DNA of 64,000 bases, taken from contig NC_009441.1 of the NCBI RefSeq assembly GCF_000016645.1, positions 4,774,001-4,838,000 on the forward strand, read 5' to 3'. The first letter of the stretch is position 1. Every line of letters starts with the position of its first letter. Both the position numbers and the translations under genes were made by a program. This document shows positions 34,403-43,440 of the stretch, piece after piece. This DNA comes from Flavobacterium johnsoniae UW101. Lineage in GTDB: Bacteria; Bacteroidota; Bacteroidia; Flavobacteriales; Flavobacteriaceae. The notes below the pieces were generated by a model that was given only the letters and a program-made list of their open reading frames with translations, was not told the DNA's origin and made no database searches.

Positions 34403-34536
34403 TTTAAAAACATAAAAACATAGCTTTTTACACTTAAAAAGGCGTTTCACTTGTATAAATGCACATAGCTATGTGTGCTAAAACAAGTGAAACGCCTTTA
34501 CATACAAAGAAAAGCTATGTTCCTATGTGTTTAAAA
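34403..34536. repeat. 134-bp hairpin element (ACATAGC / AAGGCGTTTCACTTGT)
   Basis: Outer arms TTTAAAAACATAAAAACATAG and CTATGTTCCTATGTGTTTAA pair. Inner arms AAAGGCGTTTCACTTGT and ACAAGTGAAACGCCTTT are exact complements, and CACATAGCTATGTG at the centre is a perfect palindrome. It separates two convergent genes. It is the cleanest copy of the family also seen at 8491-8740 and 11829-11966. Confidence 0.85.
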
Positions 34537-34559
34537 AACTTGATAATTGTAATAGATAT

Positions 34560-35531
34560 TTAAGAAACTTTACTAATCGCTTTTACAAAATACGGCGAAT
34601 CGTTCCAGCGGATTTTCCTGTAGGCAAAATCTTTTTTGAGTGATTCAGGAAGACAGTTCCAGATGGCTTCGTTCATTTTTTCGAGTAAGAGTTTCTTCGA
34701 AAAAGAATCTGAAACTACTAAACTTATTTCTCTTACCGGAATAGGTTCTTTAAAAGGTTTAAAAAGCTCCGATTTTGCTTCGTTTAAAATAGAAAGCTGC
34801 GGTATAATTGCAAATCCTAAATGCGCGCGAACGAGATTTTTTAGGGTTTCTATTGAATTGATATCATACGTAAATTGTTCTTTAATTTTATCTGATGATT
34901 TTAATCCGCAGATATCCAGAAGCTGTGCATTGTAACAATATTCATGATGCAGCAGCAGCAGTTCGGTTTTGTCTCCCGGCTGAAGTTCATAAAAATCTTC
35001 TTTTGCCATTGGGTGCGATTCATTCAAATAAGCTACAAAAGGCTCTTTAAAAATAACATGTTCGATCAAATTGGGATTTCCTGTTGGTGTCGCCATAATA
35101 GCTGCATCAATCGCACCTATTTCTAAATCTCTCATTAAATGTCCCGTATATCCTTCCTTAATGATGAAATGTACTTTTGGCGCAGCTTCTTTCATTGCTT
35201 TAATAAACAACGGAATCAGGTACGGAGATAAAGTCGAAATAATACCCAGTTTTAATTCTCCTTCGAGAAGATTTTTTTCGTTGACCACAAAATCCCTGAT
35301 TTCATCAGCTTCACGAAGAATTTTTCGTGCTTTATTGATAATTTCTGTACCAAGAATTGTAGGCGTTAAAGGCACTTTGTTTCGGTCGAAAATCTTGATT
35401 CCTATTTCTTCTTCAAGATTTTTTAACTGAATTGTTAATCCTGGCTGTGTAACCATACAGACTTCGGCTGCTCTTGCAAAATGGCGCTCTTCATCTAAAG
35501 CTACAATATATTTTAACTGTTGAATGGTCAT
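34560..35531 (-). CDS. oxyR: OxyR, peroxide-sensing LysR-type activator
   Basis: 323 aa LysR-family regulator. The N-terminal winged helix-turn-helix starts MTIQQLKYIVALDEERHFARAAE. In the sensing domain Cys199 and Cys208 (EYCYNAQLLDICG) sit exactly at the Escherichia coli OxyR redox cysteine positions with the same spacing, so the disulfide switch is probably conserved. OxyR binds upstream of peroxide-defence genes; its nearby osmC and hydrolase genes, and perhaps ohr, are candidate targets. The upstream gap 35532-35849 has no gene. Confidence 0.95.
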   Translation of the reverse strand: MTIQQLKYIVALDEERHFARAAEVCMVTQPGLTIQLKNLEEEIGIKIFDRNKVPLTPTILGTEIINKARKILREADEIRDFVVNEKNLLEGELKLGIISTLSPYLIPLFIKAMKEAAPKVHFIIKEGYTGHLMRDLEIGAIDAAIMATPTGNPNLIEHVIFKEPFVAYLNESHPMAKEDFYELQPGDKTELLLLHHEYCYNAQLLDICGLKSSDKIKEQFTYDINSIETLKNLVRAHLGFAIIPQLSILNEAKSELFKPFKEPIPVREISLVVSDSFSKKLLLEKMNEAIWNCLPESLKKDFAYRKIRWNDSPYFVKAISKVS

Positions 35532-35811
35532 TGTTTCTAAGTTTCTAAGATGCTGAGATGCTAAGGTACTAAGATTTTTTACTTTTTTATTGGAGAATAA
35601 ACTTTGCCAAAGTTCAAAAAATTTGACAAAGTTGGTTCGAATGTAAATATTTGTAAAACTTTAACATTATTCTCAAATCTGTGTTATAGCTTTTATCGTA
35701 CATATATGAAATGAAGTTTGGGAATGGAGTAAATTCAAATGGAGTAGTTTTTGGAGCATGTTGGGTTTATCATTCCTAAATTATCATTATCAAATCAAAT
35801 AACTTCAACAA

Positions 35812-35837
35812 AAAAGCGATCCTAATAGATCGCTTTT
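35812..35837 (-). terminator. Rho-independent terminator of the siderophore-interacting protein gene
   Basis: AAAAGCGATC (35812-35821) pairs with GATCGCTTTT (35828-35837), with a T run on the minus strand. It lies 12 bp after the stop codon of the gene. A near twin of it follows at 37544-37570. Confidence 0.8.
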
Positions 35838-35849
35838 ATTTTTTATAAA

Positions 35850-36575
35850 TCAAAGTCCGACTTTGCCTTCTGCCCAATAGGGCTGGGTGTGAATATTTTT
35901 ATTTGAAACACCTTTTTCCCGCAGTGCTTTTCGAAAGGCCTGAATTGATTTTGCATTTCCCATTAAATAGAAACAGCCTTTTTTCCATAATTCCCAGATT
36001 TCGGTATCCAGATTATGAAGTGATTTTATTGCCCATTCTGCTTTATTGACTGATTTTGGAACAATATCTACAATAAGCCCAAGCTTTTTAGGAATATCTG
36101 CTGAAACTTCGTCTAATTCCAGAATCCCTAAATAGTTATTTTCGGTTCGGTTAATTTCGTCTTTCATACTCTTAAAAACGCTGATACAGGTTTCATCTCC
36201 AAAAAAGAAATGGTATTGGGCTTCATTATTAAAAATCTTAAATCCTCTTGGCATCCCAACGGTAATCTGGTCGCTGGGCTTTAGATTATTGATAAAGGCA
36301 CTTCCTGGTCCGTTATGGTGAATATGAAAAATGATTTCAAATGTTCCGTTTTCACTGTCCCATTTACTGGGAGTATAATTTCGGTAATTGGTGTCGTCAA
36401 TTCGTATAACAACTGCTTGTCCGAGTTTAAATTTAATATGCGGAAAATTTCCTTTAAAATTGATTATTTTGATATTTGGACTTGGTGTTTCTATTGTCGT
36501 AACATTTACTTTACAGATTTTGTTCGTAAAAGTCATTTCTATAAAATCACCAATAATTTTAGGCATTGAACTCAT
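35850..36575 (-). CDS. Siderophore-interacting protein (ferric-siderophore reductase family)
   Basis: 241 aa. FAD-binding domain with DDTNYRNYTPSKW (the RxYTP flavin motif) and GPGSAFINNLKPSDQITVGMPRG; then the NAD(P)-binding SIP domain with YHFFFGDETCISVFKSM and a C-terminal YWAEGKVGL, all as in ViuB-type proteins. These reduce Fe(III)-siderophores in the cytoplasm to release iron. An AraC-family gene is upstream on the same strand. The TonB receptor and PepSY genes about 8 kb away may serve the same iron route. Confidence 0.9.
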   Translation of the reverse strand: MSSMPKIIGDFIEMTFTNKICKVNVTTIETPSPNIKIINFKGNFPHIKFKLGQAVVIRIDDTNYRNYTPSKWDSENGTFEIIFHIHHNGPGSAFINNLKPSDQITVGMPRGFKIFNNEAQYHFFFGDETCISVFKSMKDEINRTENNYLGILELDEVSADIPKKLGLIVDIVPKSVNKAEWAIKSLHNLDTEIWELWKKGCFYLMGNAKSIQAFRKALREKGVSNKNIHTQPYWAEGKVGL

Positions 36576-36656
36576 AATTTTCAGGTTTTAAAATTCAATT
36601 CAAAATTGAAGATAAAAGCCTGAAAAGACATTGAATAATAAAAGGCAATGATTGGA

Positions 36657-37505
36657 CTATTCGCGGAATTTTTTACGAAAAGCAAGCGGGGTTTCTTTTG
36701 TAATTTTTTTGAATAAACGCGAAAAATAGGTATGATCCTGAAAACCGAGTGCAAAAGCAATTTCTTTTACTTCACTTTCTGCATAATACAATAATCTTTG
36801 TGCTTCGATAATCATCGCATTTTGAAGCCAATAGGTAACAGATTTACCAGAAGAAGCATTGACACAATCATTTAAATGTGAGGTAGTAATATTTAATTTC
36901 TTTGCAAAATAAGACGGACTTTCGAGAAAAGTACGATCTGTAATTAGCTTTTTAAAATTAGCATAAATAACAGCCGACTGGTTTTTAAATTCTTTTACAG
37001 GGCTTTTTGATTCTGCATATAAATTGGCAAAATGATAAATCAGGGCATTAAAAAGTCCGTTAATAATTTGTGTTTTATTTGAATTACTGCTTGTAAAAGA
37101 GCGGTGCAGCAGTTGAATGATATTTAACAGTTCTTCTTGTTTTACCGGATCAATTACATTGAGCTGTTCTGAAACTGTCAGACTTTGAAAAACTTCCAGA
37201 CAATTATTGGGAATAAGAAAAGGTGCAACGCCAATATAATATCCTGCCGCATCTGGTGTTCCATCCTGCCCGTGATGAATTTGAAGCGGTTTAATCATCA
37301 ATATATTGCCAGCATTTATTTCTATATCGATCATATCACATTTAAGCACGGCATGACCGTTTGTAAGTACAAAAAATATAAAGAAATCATCACGATGCGC
37401 CTCTAATCTGGTTTCAAAATCAGCCAGATCATCGGGAGAATGATAGGCGATAAAAATACCGCCTACAGCATCCGGACTTTGATTATATATTGGTATTTTT
37501 TTCAA
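36657..37505 (-). CDS. AraC-family transcriptional regulator
   Basis: 282 aa. N-terminal cupin-like sensing domain (about 20-130, with VLKCDMIDIEINAGNILMI) and a C-terminal AraC double helix-turn-helix (KKLNITTSHLNDCVNASSG and SEVKEIAFALGFQDHTYFSRLFKKITKETPL). It is upstream of the siderophore-interacting protein gene on the same strand with an 81-bp gap, so it may control it and be cotranscribed. Ligand unknown. Confidence 0.92.
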   Translation of the reverse strand: MKKIPIYNQSPDAVGGIFIAYHSPDDLADFETRLEAHRDDFFIFFVLTNGHAVLKCDMIDIEINAGNILMIKPLQIHHGQDGTPDAAGYYIGVAPFLIPNNCLEVFQSLTVSEQLNVIDPVKQEELLNIIQLLHRSFTSSNSNKTQIINGLFNALIYHFANLYAESKSPVKEFKNQSAVIYANFKKLITDRTFLESPSYFAKKLNITTSHLNDCVNASSGKSVTYWLQNAMIIEAQRLLYYAESEVKEIAFALGFQDHTYFSRLFKKITKETPLAFRKKFRE

Positions 37506-37543
37506 TGGTTGTGGTGTTTTTTATAATATTCAAATTTCAACAA

Positions 37544-37570
37544 AAAAGCGATCCTTTTGAGATCGCTTTT
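37544..37570 (-). terminator. Rho-independent terminator after the DUF6934 pair
   Basis: AAAAGCGATC (37544-37553) pairs with GATCGCTTTT (37561-37570). The minus strand gives a T-rich tail. Its arms are identical to those of the terminator at 35812-35837. Confidence 0.75.
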
Positions 37571-37590
37571 ATATTTTTTTTAAATTAAAA

Positions 37591-37749
37591 TTAAATTGGT
37601 AATTTAACATTTTCCAAAGTCTTCTGTGCAAGTGCCGTTTTCTCAGGAAATAAATCTTTTCCTTTCACTTGATCCAAAATTTGAATAAGCCTATTTTTTG
37701 ATTCTTTAGATATAGGAATCACATTTATTTTTTTCGCTTCTTTTTTCAT
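37591..37749 (-). CDS. Small protein, possible partner of DUF6934 gene
   Basis: 52 aa from MKKEAKKINVIPISKESKNR; an upstream Met at 37773 would add eight residues overlapping the DUF6934 spacer. Basic N-terminal half, acidic-basic helix (LIQILDQVKGKDLFPEK), no known domain. It is immediately downstream of the DUF6934 gene with a 30-bp gap and shares its terminator. A small partner beside this domain of unknown function would suit a toxin-antitoxin arrangement, but no evidence beyond position is visible. Confidence 0.6.
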   Translation of the reverse strand: MKKEAKKINVIPISKESKNRLIQILDQVKGKDLFPEKTALAQKTLENVKLPI

Positions 37750-37779
37750 GATAATCAATCTTGCTTCATACAAAATTAT

Positions 37780-38358
37780 CTATTTTTTCTTATAAATTAG
37801 TATTGCAGTGTAGTTATTTTTAGGCACATACTCAACAAATATTTTCAATTCATCATCAAATCCATAAAACACATAATCTTTTAAAAAGTGTTTGAAGTTC
37901 TTGTCTAAAAAATAAGTATAAATTCTAATACGTCTATTTTTATTCTTACAGATTTGATTACAATTTTTAGAACATGTATTTCTACACTCTTTTTCAAATG
38001 AAGCTTTGCTATCGCTTCCTTGAAAATAGATGGGAAAATCTGGATTATCTTGAAAAAATTTTGGTATTGTACTTAATACCGTATTAAATACTATTCTTAC
38101 ATCTCCATTATTACTATTCTCTTTATCAGAAATACTTTTATTTTCTAAATTGTAATCTCCAAAACCTAAATTGTAAAACGTTTCATTGTTTTTGGTTTTC
38201 ATTTTTGAATACTGCACAGCTTTGAGAATTTTTCTTTTACCTCTTGTTTCAAAAAAATATTGGATGATTGAATTTTCTATTGAAAATGCAGTATAATAAA
38301 TATCAATATTGATCAATTTTTTTGCTGCAATATTACTAAAGCTTAAGTAAAACAGCAA
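37780..38358 (-). CDS. DUF6934-family protein with an unusual four-Cys insert
   Basis: 192 aa. The pattern IQYFFETRGKRKILKAVQYSK, NLGFGDYN, NNGDVRIVFNTVLSTIPKFF, IYFQGSDSKASF and NYTAILIYKKK matches what I know of the DUF6934 family. The stretch FEKECRNTCSKNCNQICKNK has four Cys in a C-x3-C-x3-C-x3-C spacing where other members, as far as I recall, have none. The first 20 residues (MLFYLSFSNIAAKK) are hydrophobic and may be extra or a wrong start. Function unknown; a toxin role is a guess. Confidence 0.65.
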   Translation of the reverse strand: MLFYLSFSNIAAKKLINIDIYYTAFSIENSIIQYFFETRGKRKILKAVQYSKMKTKNNETFYNLGFGDYNLENKSISDKENSNNGDVRIVFNTVLSTIPKFFQDNPDFPIYFQGSDSKASFEKECRNTCSKNCNQICKNKNRRIRIYTYFLDKNFKHFLKDYVFYGFDDELKIFVEYVPKNNYTAILIYKKK

Positions 38359-38391
38359 TTAAAAAGTAGTAATATTTTTACATTTTAAATA

Positions 38392-38877
38392 TTACTTCTC
38401 CCCTTCGCTTTTCAACTGCAAAGCACGCTGTAAAAAACTTTGGTGTACAATTTTATTTTCGGCTTCATTAATTGCCTGAAGCAGATTGTTTTGATTATCG
38501 GCTATATCACTTAAGGCTTGTTTCATAACATCCCAAACGGGTTTCATTTGTTCGATTAGTTCTTGTCCTTTTGCTGTAAGCTGAATGAGTCTTTTGCGTT
38601 CGTCAATTTTATCTTTTTTAGAACGAATCAGTTTTTGTTTTTCGAGTTCTTTGAGCAGACTTATGGTCGATGGATGTGTATAGCCAATTTCGTTAGCAAT
38701 TTCAACAACACTCAAAGTTTCTTTATGATATAAAGTATAAATAACCGGAAACCATTTAGGCTCAAAATCAATTCCGTATGATTTATAAAACAAAGCACCG
38801 TCTTTTCTCAATTGTTCGCTTAATCGTTGCAATCGTGTCGAGATGGCTAATATTCCTGATTCGTCTATTATATTCAT
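38392..38877 (-). CDS. MarR-family transcriptional regulator
   Basis: 161 aa. Winged helix-turn-helix with WFPVIYTLYHKETLSVVEIANEIGYTHPSTISLLKELEKQ and the wing KDKIDERKRLIQLTAKGQELI. It lies 2 bp after the GNAT gene (38880-39371), which is upstream on the same strand, so the two form an operon. It may respond to a small aromatic or drug-like ligand and regulate itself and the acetyltransferase. Confidence 0.92.
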   Translation of the reverse strand: MNIIDESGILAISTRLQRLSEQLRKDGALFYKSYGIDFEPKWFPVIYTLYHKETLSVVEIANEIGYTHPSTISLLKELEKQKLIRSKKDKIDERKRLIQLTAKGQELIEQMKPVWDVMKQALSDIADNQNNLLQAINEAENKIVHQSFLQRALQLKSEGEK

Positions 38878-38879
38878 CT

Positions 38880-39371
38880 TTATTTTTTTAAATTTAAATG
38901 GCAGAAAACATTGTCTGGCGCCATTAAAGGAAATCCTTCCGGAAGTTTTTCTTTCTGGATTCGCACAAAATTATTCTTTTCATAAAAACGCAATGCTGCT
39001 TCGAGTATGGTAATGGTTCCCAAATATAAATCATCAATTCCGTTTTCTTTGCTGTAAGCAATTAAAGTCTCTAATAATTTTTGAGCAATTGCATATTCTT
39101 TTCCTCGAAATTCTTTTTTTACAAACATTTTTCTAATTGCTGCCGCATTGTCTGCAAATTTTACCAGTGCAATAGTTCCCACTAATTGGTCATCAATAAA
39201 AGCTCCCCAAAATCCGCCTCCGTCTGCATAATAAAAGTTAGGAATGTTAAACAAATCCGGCTGGTCTTCAATAGTAATAGGTACATTAAATTCTTTTTGC
39301 TGAATAGTTAATACAAGATCAACAATTGCATTTGAATACTGGTTATCGACAGGTTTAATTATAGGTTTCAT
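38880..39371 (-). CDS. GNAT-family N-acetyltransferase
   Basis: 163 aa. Acetyl-CoA-binding region FVKKEFRGKEYAIAQKLLETLI (the R/QxxGxG/A loop is degenerate), followed by LGTITILEAALRFYEKNNF, the typical last helix and strand of GNAT enzymes. Substrate unknown. It is the first gene of a two-gene operon with MarR, 2 bp apart. Confidence 0.9.
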   Translation of the reverse strand: MKPIIKPVDNQYSNAIVDLVLTIQQKEFNVPITIEDQPDLFNIPNFYYADGGGFWGAFIDDQLVGTIALVKFADNAAAIRKMFVKKEFRGKEYAIAQKLLETLIAYSKENGIDDLYLGTITILEAALRFYEKNNFVRIQKEKLPEGFPLMAPDNVFCHLNLKK

Positions 39372-39601
39372 AATATTTAAAAAATTTACTTCACAAAACT
39401 ACGTAGTTAAATACATAAATAAAACATTTATTTAATTTTATGATTTCTTTTAATACTTTTGTTTGGATTGTGCCATTAAAGCGTATATCGATAATCATGA
39501 AAAGCGAAGTTTTTTAATACTGCATTTCAAATGATTCTATAAGATTTATGGGCAGTCAAAAAAATTAAAATTTCTTATATAACTTTTAGGGTTTAGAAAA
39601 T

Positions 39602-39946
39602 ATGGAACGAAATCAAAAAGAAGAATTTCAGGCGCTTCAGGATACTTTATATGTTTTGGGCGGTAAATGGAAACTGCCTATCATTAATTCTATTTGTAAC
39701 GGAAATAGTCGTTTTAAGGAAATAAAAGACAGCATTCCGGGCATTACGGCTCGAATGTTATCGAAGGAATTAAAAGATATGGAGCTTAATAATCTGGTAA
39801 AAAGAACAGAAGACCGAGATGCCAAAGTACCCATTCTTTATGAGTCAACATCATATTGTCAATCTTTTGGACCTATCATTTCTGAAATGATTAAATGGGG
39901 AATTTCACATCGAAATCATATTAAAAAACAGCAGGAAAAAATTTAA
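39602..39946 (+). CDS. HxlR-family transcriptional regulator
   Basis: 114 aa. The HxlR winged helix is clear: LYVLGGKWKLPIINSICNGNSRFKEIKDSIPGIT, ARMLSKELKDMELNNLVKR and VPILYESTSYCQSFGPII. A single Cys at SYC may sense thiol stress, as in other HxlR/YodB members, which is inference. It is 10 bp upstream of a GNAT gene and likely cotranscribed. Confidence 0.93.
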   Translation: MERNQKEEFQALQDTLYVLGGKWKLPIINSICNGNSRFKEIKDSIPGITARMLSKELKDMELNNLVKRTEDRDAKVPILYESTSYCQSFGPIISEMIKWGISHRNHIKKQQEKI

Positions 39947-39956
39947 AATATAGTGT

Positions 39957-40439
39957 ATGAATTTTAGAAACGCCGTTATTGCTGACTTAGCAGTAATAAA
40001 CGAAATAGAAAATGCTTGTTTTCCGCCAAACGAGGCAGCAGGTTTAGAACGTCTATCAAATAGACTGGAGGTTTTTCCACAGCATTTTTGGCTTTTGGAA
40101 GAGAACGGAAAAATCCTTGGCTTTATAAACGGAATGGTAACTCCAAACAAAAAGCTGATTGATGAAATGTTTAACAATACAGGACTGCACGATGAAAATG
40201 AAAAATGGCAGGCTGTATTTGGTTTAGCTGTTTCTCCTGAATATCAAAAAAATGGATATGCGGGAAAATTAATTCATCATTTAATTTCAAAATCTAAAGA
40301 ACATAACCGAGCCGGAATCACGCTTACGTGCAAAGATTATCTCATTTCATTTTATCAAAAATTTGGATTTGAAGATTTGGGCATTTCAGCTTCTGTTCAT
40401 GGCGGAGAAGTCTGGCATGATATGGTGCTTTCTTTTTAA
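39957..40439 (+). CDS. GNAT acetyltransferase (arylalkylamine-N-acetyltransferase-like)
   Basis: 160 aa. CFPPNEAAG, VFGLAVSPEYQKNGYAGKLIHHLI (CoA-binding) and ITLTCKDYLISFYQKFGFEDLG with SASVHGGEVWHDM follow the pattern of the AANAT-like bacterial GNAT group, which acetylates aromatic or polyamine amines. Cotranscribed with HxlR. Substrate not determined. Confidence 0.9.
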   Translation: MNFRNAVIADLAVINEIENACFPPNEAAGLERLSNRLEVFPQHFWLLEENGKILGFINGMVTPNKKLIDEMFNNTGLHDENEKWQAVFGLAVSPEYQKNGYAGKLIHHLISKSKEHNRAGITLTCKDYLISFYQKFGFEDLGISASVHGGEVWHDMVLSF

Positions 40440-40568
40440 AGTTTTTTTCAAGTTTCAGGTTTCAGGTTATTTTACTTTGAACATATTTTAACCGCAAAGT
40501 TCGCAAGGTTTTTTCGCAAAGTTCGCAACTTGAAACTTGAAACATGAAACAAAAAATAAAACAAAAAA

Positions 40569-40596
40569 CCCTGCCGAACCTAACCAATCGACAGGG
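40569..40596 (-). terminator. Terminator of the DUF6055 gene
   Basis: CCCTGCCGA pairs with TCGACAGGG (one mismatch) and has T-rich sequence on the minus strand. It is 28 bp after the stop codon of the T9SS gene. Confidence 0.7.
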
Positions 40597-40624
40597 CAAA
40601 AAAAAATGGAACTAAAAAACTAAT

Positions 40625-42858
40625 TTATTGTTTGATAAACGATTTGTTTACAATGTTTTTTCCTGTTTGAATACGAAGTATATAAACTCCCTGATTCAAT
40701 TTGCTGCAGTTGTATTGTATTTCATATTGTCCTGCTTCATAATTTTGACTGGTTACAACATCTAATTTTCTTCCGTTGGCATCAAATACAGAAATCGTAA
40801 CTTTTTCCTGTTCTTTTTGGTTAAATGAAATCGTAAGATTTCCTGCCGTTGGATTTGGGAAAATGCTCAAACCATAATTTGCAGGATCCAAAATTGGGTT
40901 ACTGATTCCAAGAGTTGGATTTGCACAAACTGGCGTTACACTAAAAGCCATTGATGCTGCAGAAAAATTGGTAAAGGCAGTATTTATATCAATATTCGAA
41001 GCATCGCTTTCTCCTTTTCCGTCACATTCTGTTCTTCCATTTCTCCAATACGGAAACTGCAGATACACTCCGTTTGTCGAACAGCTTCCTATTTCGGCAT
41101 CTCCTCCTACTACAACTGAATTTCCAAAATTGCCTGCAAACAGCATGGCATTTCCTTTTATATTGGCAGAATTGGTAACAGAACCGCCTTCCATCCATCC
41201 GTTTCCTTCAACAATTGCATTTCCTGATAAAGTCGCATTATACACACATGCATTGTCTCTAACTATTGCATTACCGCTTATATTACCGCCTTCGACCATT
41301 GCATATCCATCAATTCTGGCATTACCGGAAATTGTGCCGCTTCTAACAATAGCATAAGGTCCAACATATACCGTTGAGGCAACATTAGCACTGTTTGAAA
41401 CCCATCCGCCTCCATTGGCATGAATGCGTCCATTAGTTTTAAGAAATTTTCTAAAATTAGCCGCCGGCTGAAATCCTTCAGGGTTTGCATTGGCGATTTT
41501 TAATTCATACGGATATCTTCTTTGTTTAGGATAACCTACATCCATATTGTAATTTACATGGCTTTTTGGAGCGGCAAATACGACCAGAAACATATTCGCT
41601 TCTGTTGAAGAATCAAGTGTAAAAGAAGCTTCTCCATCTGAATTGTACATAGGGCTGTAACGTGAAATTGATCCGTCGGTTTTTGTTGTTACAAATCCGT
41701 ATCGCCATCCTGCCTGAGCCGGATTTACTTCAGAATGTCCTTTAAATTTAATAGTAACTTTTTTTGCGTTTCAGAACAAGTTGGATATAAAGGAATAATA
41801 TTCATTCCGTAATCCTGAGGCGCCCAGTCATTATTTGTATAATATTGATCTGTCGTACCATTTACTTTTGTTAAAAGTGTGTATTGTCTGCTTGTATAAC
41901 GCGGCATTCTGGTTTCGATAAGTTTGTATACTTCGCGAATTTTTTTTCCAAAATTGCTGGTGTTGTTAATCTGAGAGGTCCATTGAATAGGATAATCAAA
42001 TGCAGGCTGTCTTTGGGCATATCCCCATAAATGATCATTAAGCTGTTCCTGCGTAAAACCTTTTAATCTTTTGATTGTTTCAAGCGGATGTTCCTGATTT
42101 TTAGATTCAGCCCACATTCTTCGGGTAAAATCAAAACCATCTTTTTCCTGAACGTAGTACATCAAATGAAAATTGGTGTAATGATGACGGTTTGATGACC
42201 ACATAAAATGTCTTGTTTGTATCCATCTTGTTAAAGTACCGTCAATTTCTGCCCATTGCGGATAAGCTTGTGCCCGCATAAAATTAGCGTGGCCTTCAAA
42301 AAACGGACCAGCCCAATCGTAACCCGCAAATGCAGTTCCATTTCCGGGATTTTCCTGAATACGCATCATCATTTGAAGCGTATGAGCGAATTCGTGTGAT
42401 AAAGCTCCGCCATCTCGTGTTGCCTGAGGATGCACAAACATAGCCCCAATAACGTTACTAAAAGAACTTGCGTGTGCAAAAGCTTCTAATCTCGTGTCGG
42501 TTGAGTTCCAGGTATTCATCACCATAATGATGATTTTGTATTTCCCCACGTTTGTAGTAGGCGCATTGCTCACAAATTTTAAATCGGTTACAAAACGTTT
42601 AAAACTGTGTTCTAATGTATCAGCAACAGATTTTGGTGTAAATCGCAATGTGGCATCAGAGTAAGCTGCAGGATTAGTTCCTACTTTATCGCCCCAATAA
42701 AGAACGAAGTTTGTTGATTCATACTTTCTTGAATCCGATATTTTATTGTAAAATTCATTGTTTGGATTGCTCCATTCTGTAGGTATAAAAAGTGTTTTCT
42801 GCCCCATTGCAAAACAACTGCAAAGAAAAAGAACGGCTTGTAGTAAAAGTGTTTTCAT
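40625..42858 (-). pseudogene. T9SS-secreted DUF6055 metallopeptidase, split by a frameshift
   Basis: Two reading frames joined at about 41758-41766. The 5' part (42858-41725, 377 aa) has a signal peptide MKTLLLQAVLFLCSCFAMG and HEFAHTLQ at residues 155-162, an HExxH zinc motif, followed by FEGHAN with a possible third ligand, typical of the DUF6055 domain. It stops at CSETQKKLLLNLKDILK. The 3' part (to 40625) resumes in another frame with VTIKFKGHSEV, then a left-handed beta-helix-like SGNARIDGYAMVEGGN series, and a Por/T9SS sorting domain (LSIFPNPTAGNLTI ... IVNKSFIKQ). The lesion is in a run of seven A; eight would restore one about 745-aa protein. Could be a real mutation, phase variation or a sequencing error. 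Confidence 0.8.
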
Positions 42859-43440
42859 GTATAAGTGATTTGGGATTTGATCTTATTTTATTCTTAAACC
42901 TAATTCTTGCCTAAATTTTAACAAACCTCTTCATTAGAGAATTTCATTTAAAACTGAAACCCTTCTCACCGTATTTTAAAAACAATATGAACTTTATTTT
43001 TTTTTGCGAATATATGTATTAATTTTAACAAACAAACTTAAAAATATCGACAAAAAGCAAATTTAATCGATGAAATACACTTTAACCCTTGTAAAACGTA
43101 CAAAACACACTTAAAAAAAATATCGATTTTTAGGAAAATGAAGTTTATAAAACAAAATAATTGATGCAGGAAATTGATGTAGAGAGTTTATCCGGAAGAT
43201 TTATCTTTCCAAAATACTGTTAACATATTTGTGAGGTTTAAGCTTTTTAAATATTTTTGGTCAAATTCCAAAAAATTATGAGCCAAAAAGGTTGTCTTCC
43301 TCCTCCTTGATTATAAATTAATCGTTCGACTTTATGCAGCGTTTCATACCGATATTTTTATCGGCAGATTCTGCTATGCTTACAAGTCAAATTTTAAATT
43401 AATTTATAATTCAGTCTTTTTTAGACTTTTAGACAATCTT
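42859..43440. other. 582-bp gene-free divergent gap
   Basis: No coding region is supported. On the minus strand TTTG and TAAGTTTG (43033-43040) stand with a 17-nt spacer and might promote the DUF6055 gene, but this is weak. Nothing else is clear apart from AT-rich runs. Confidence 0.5.
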
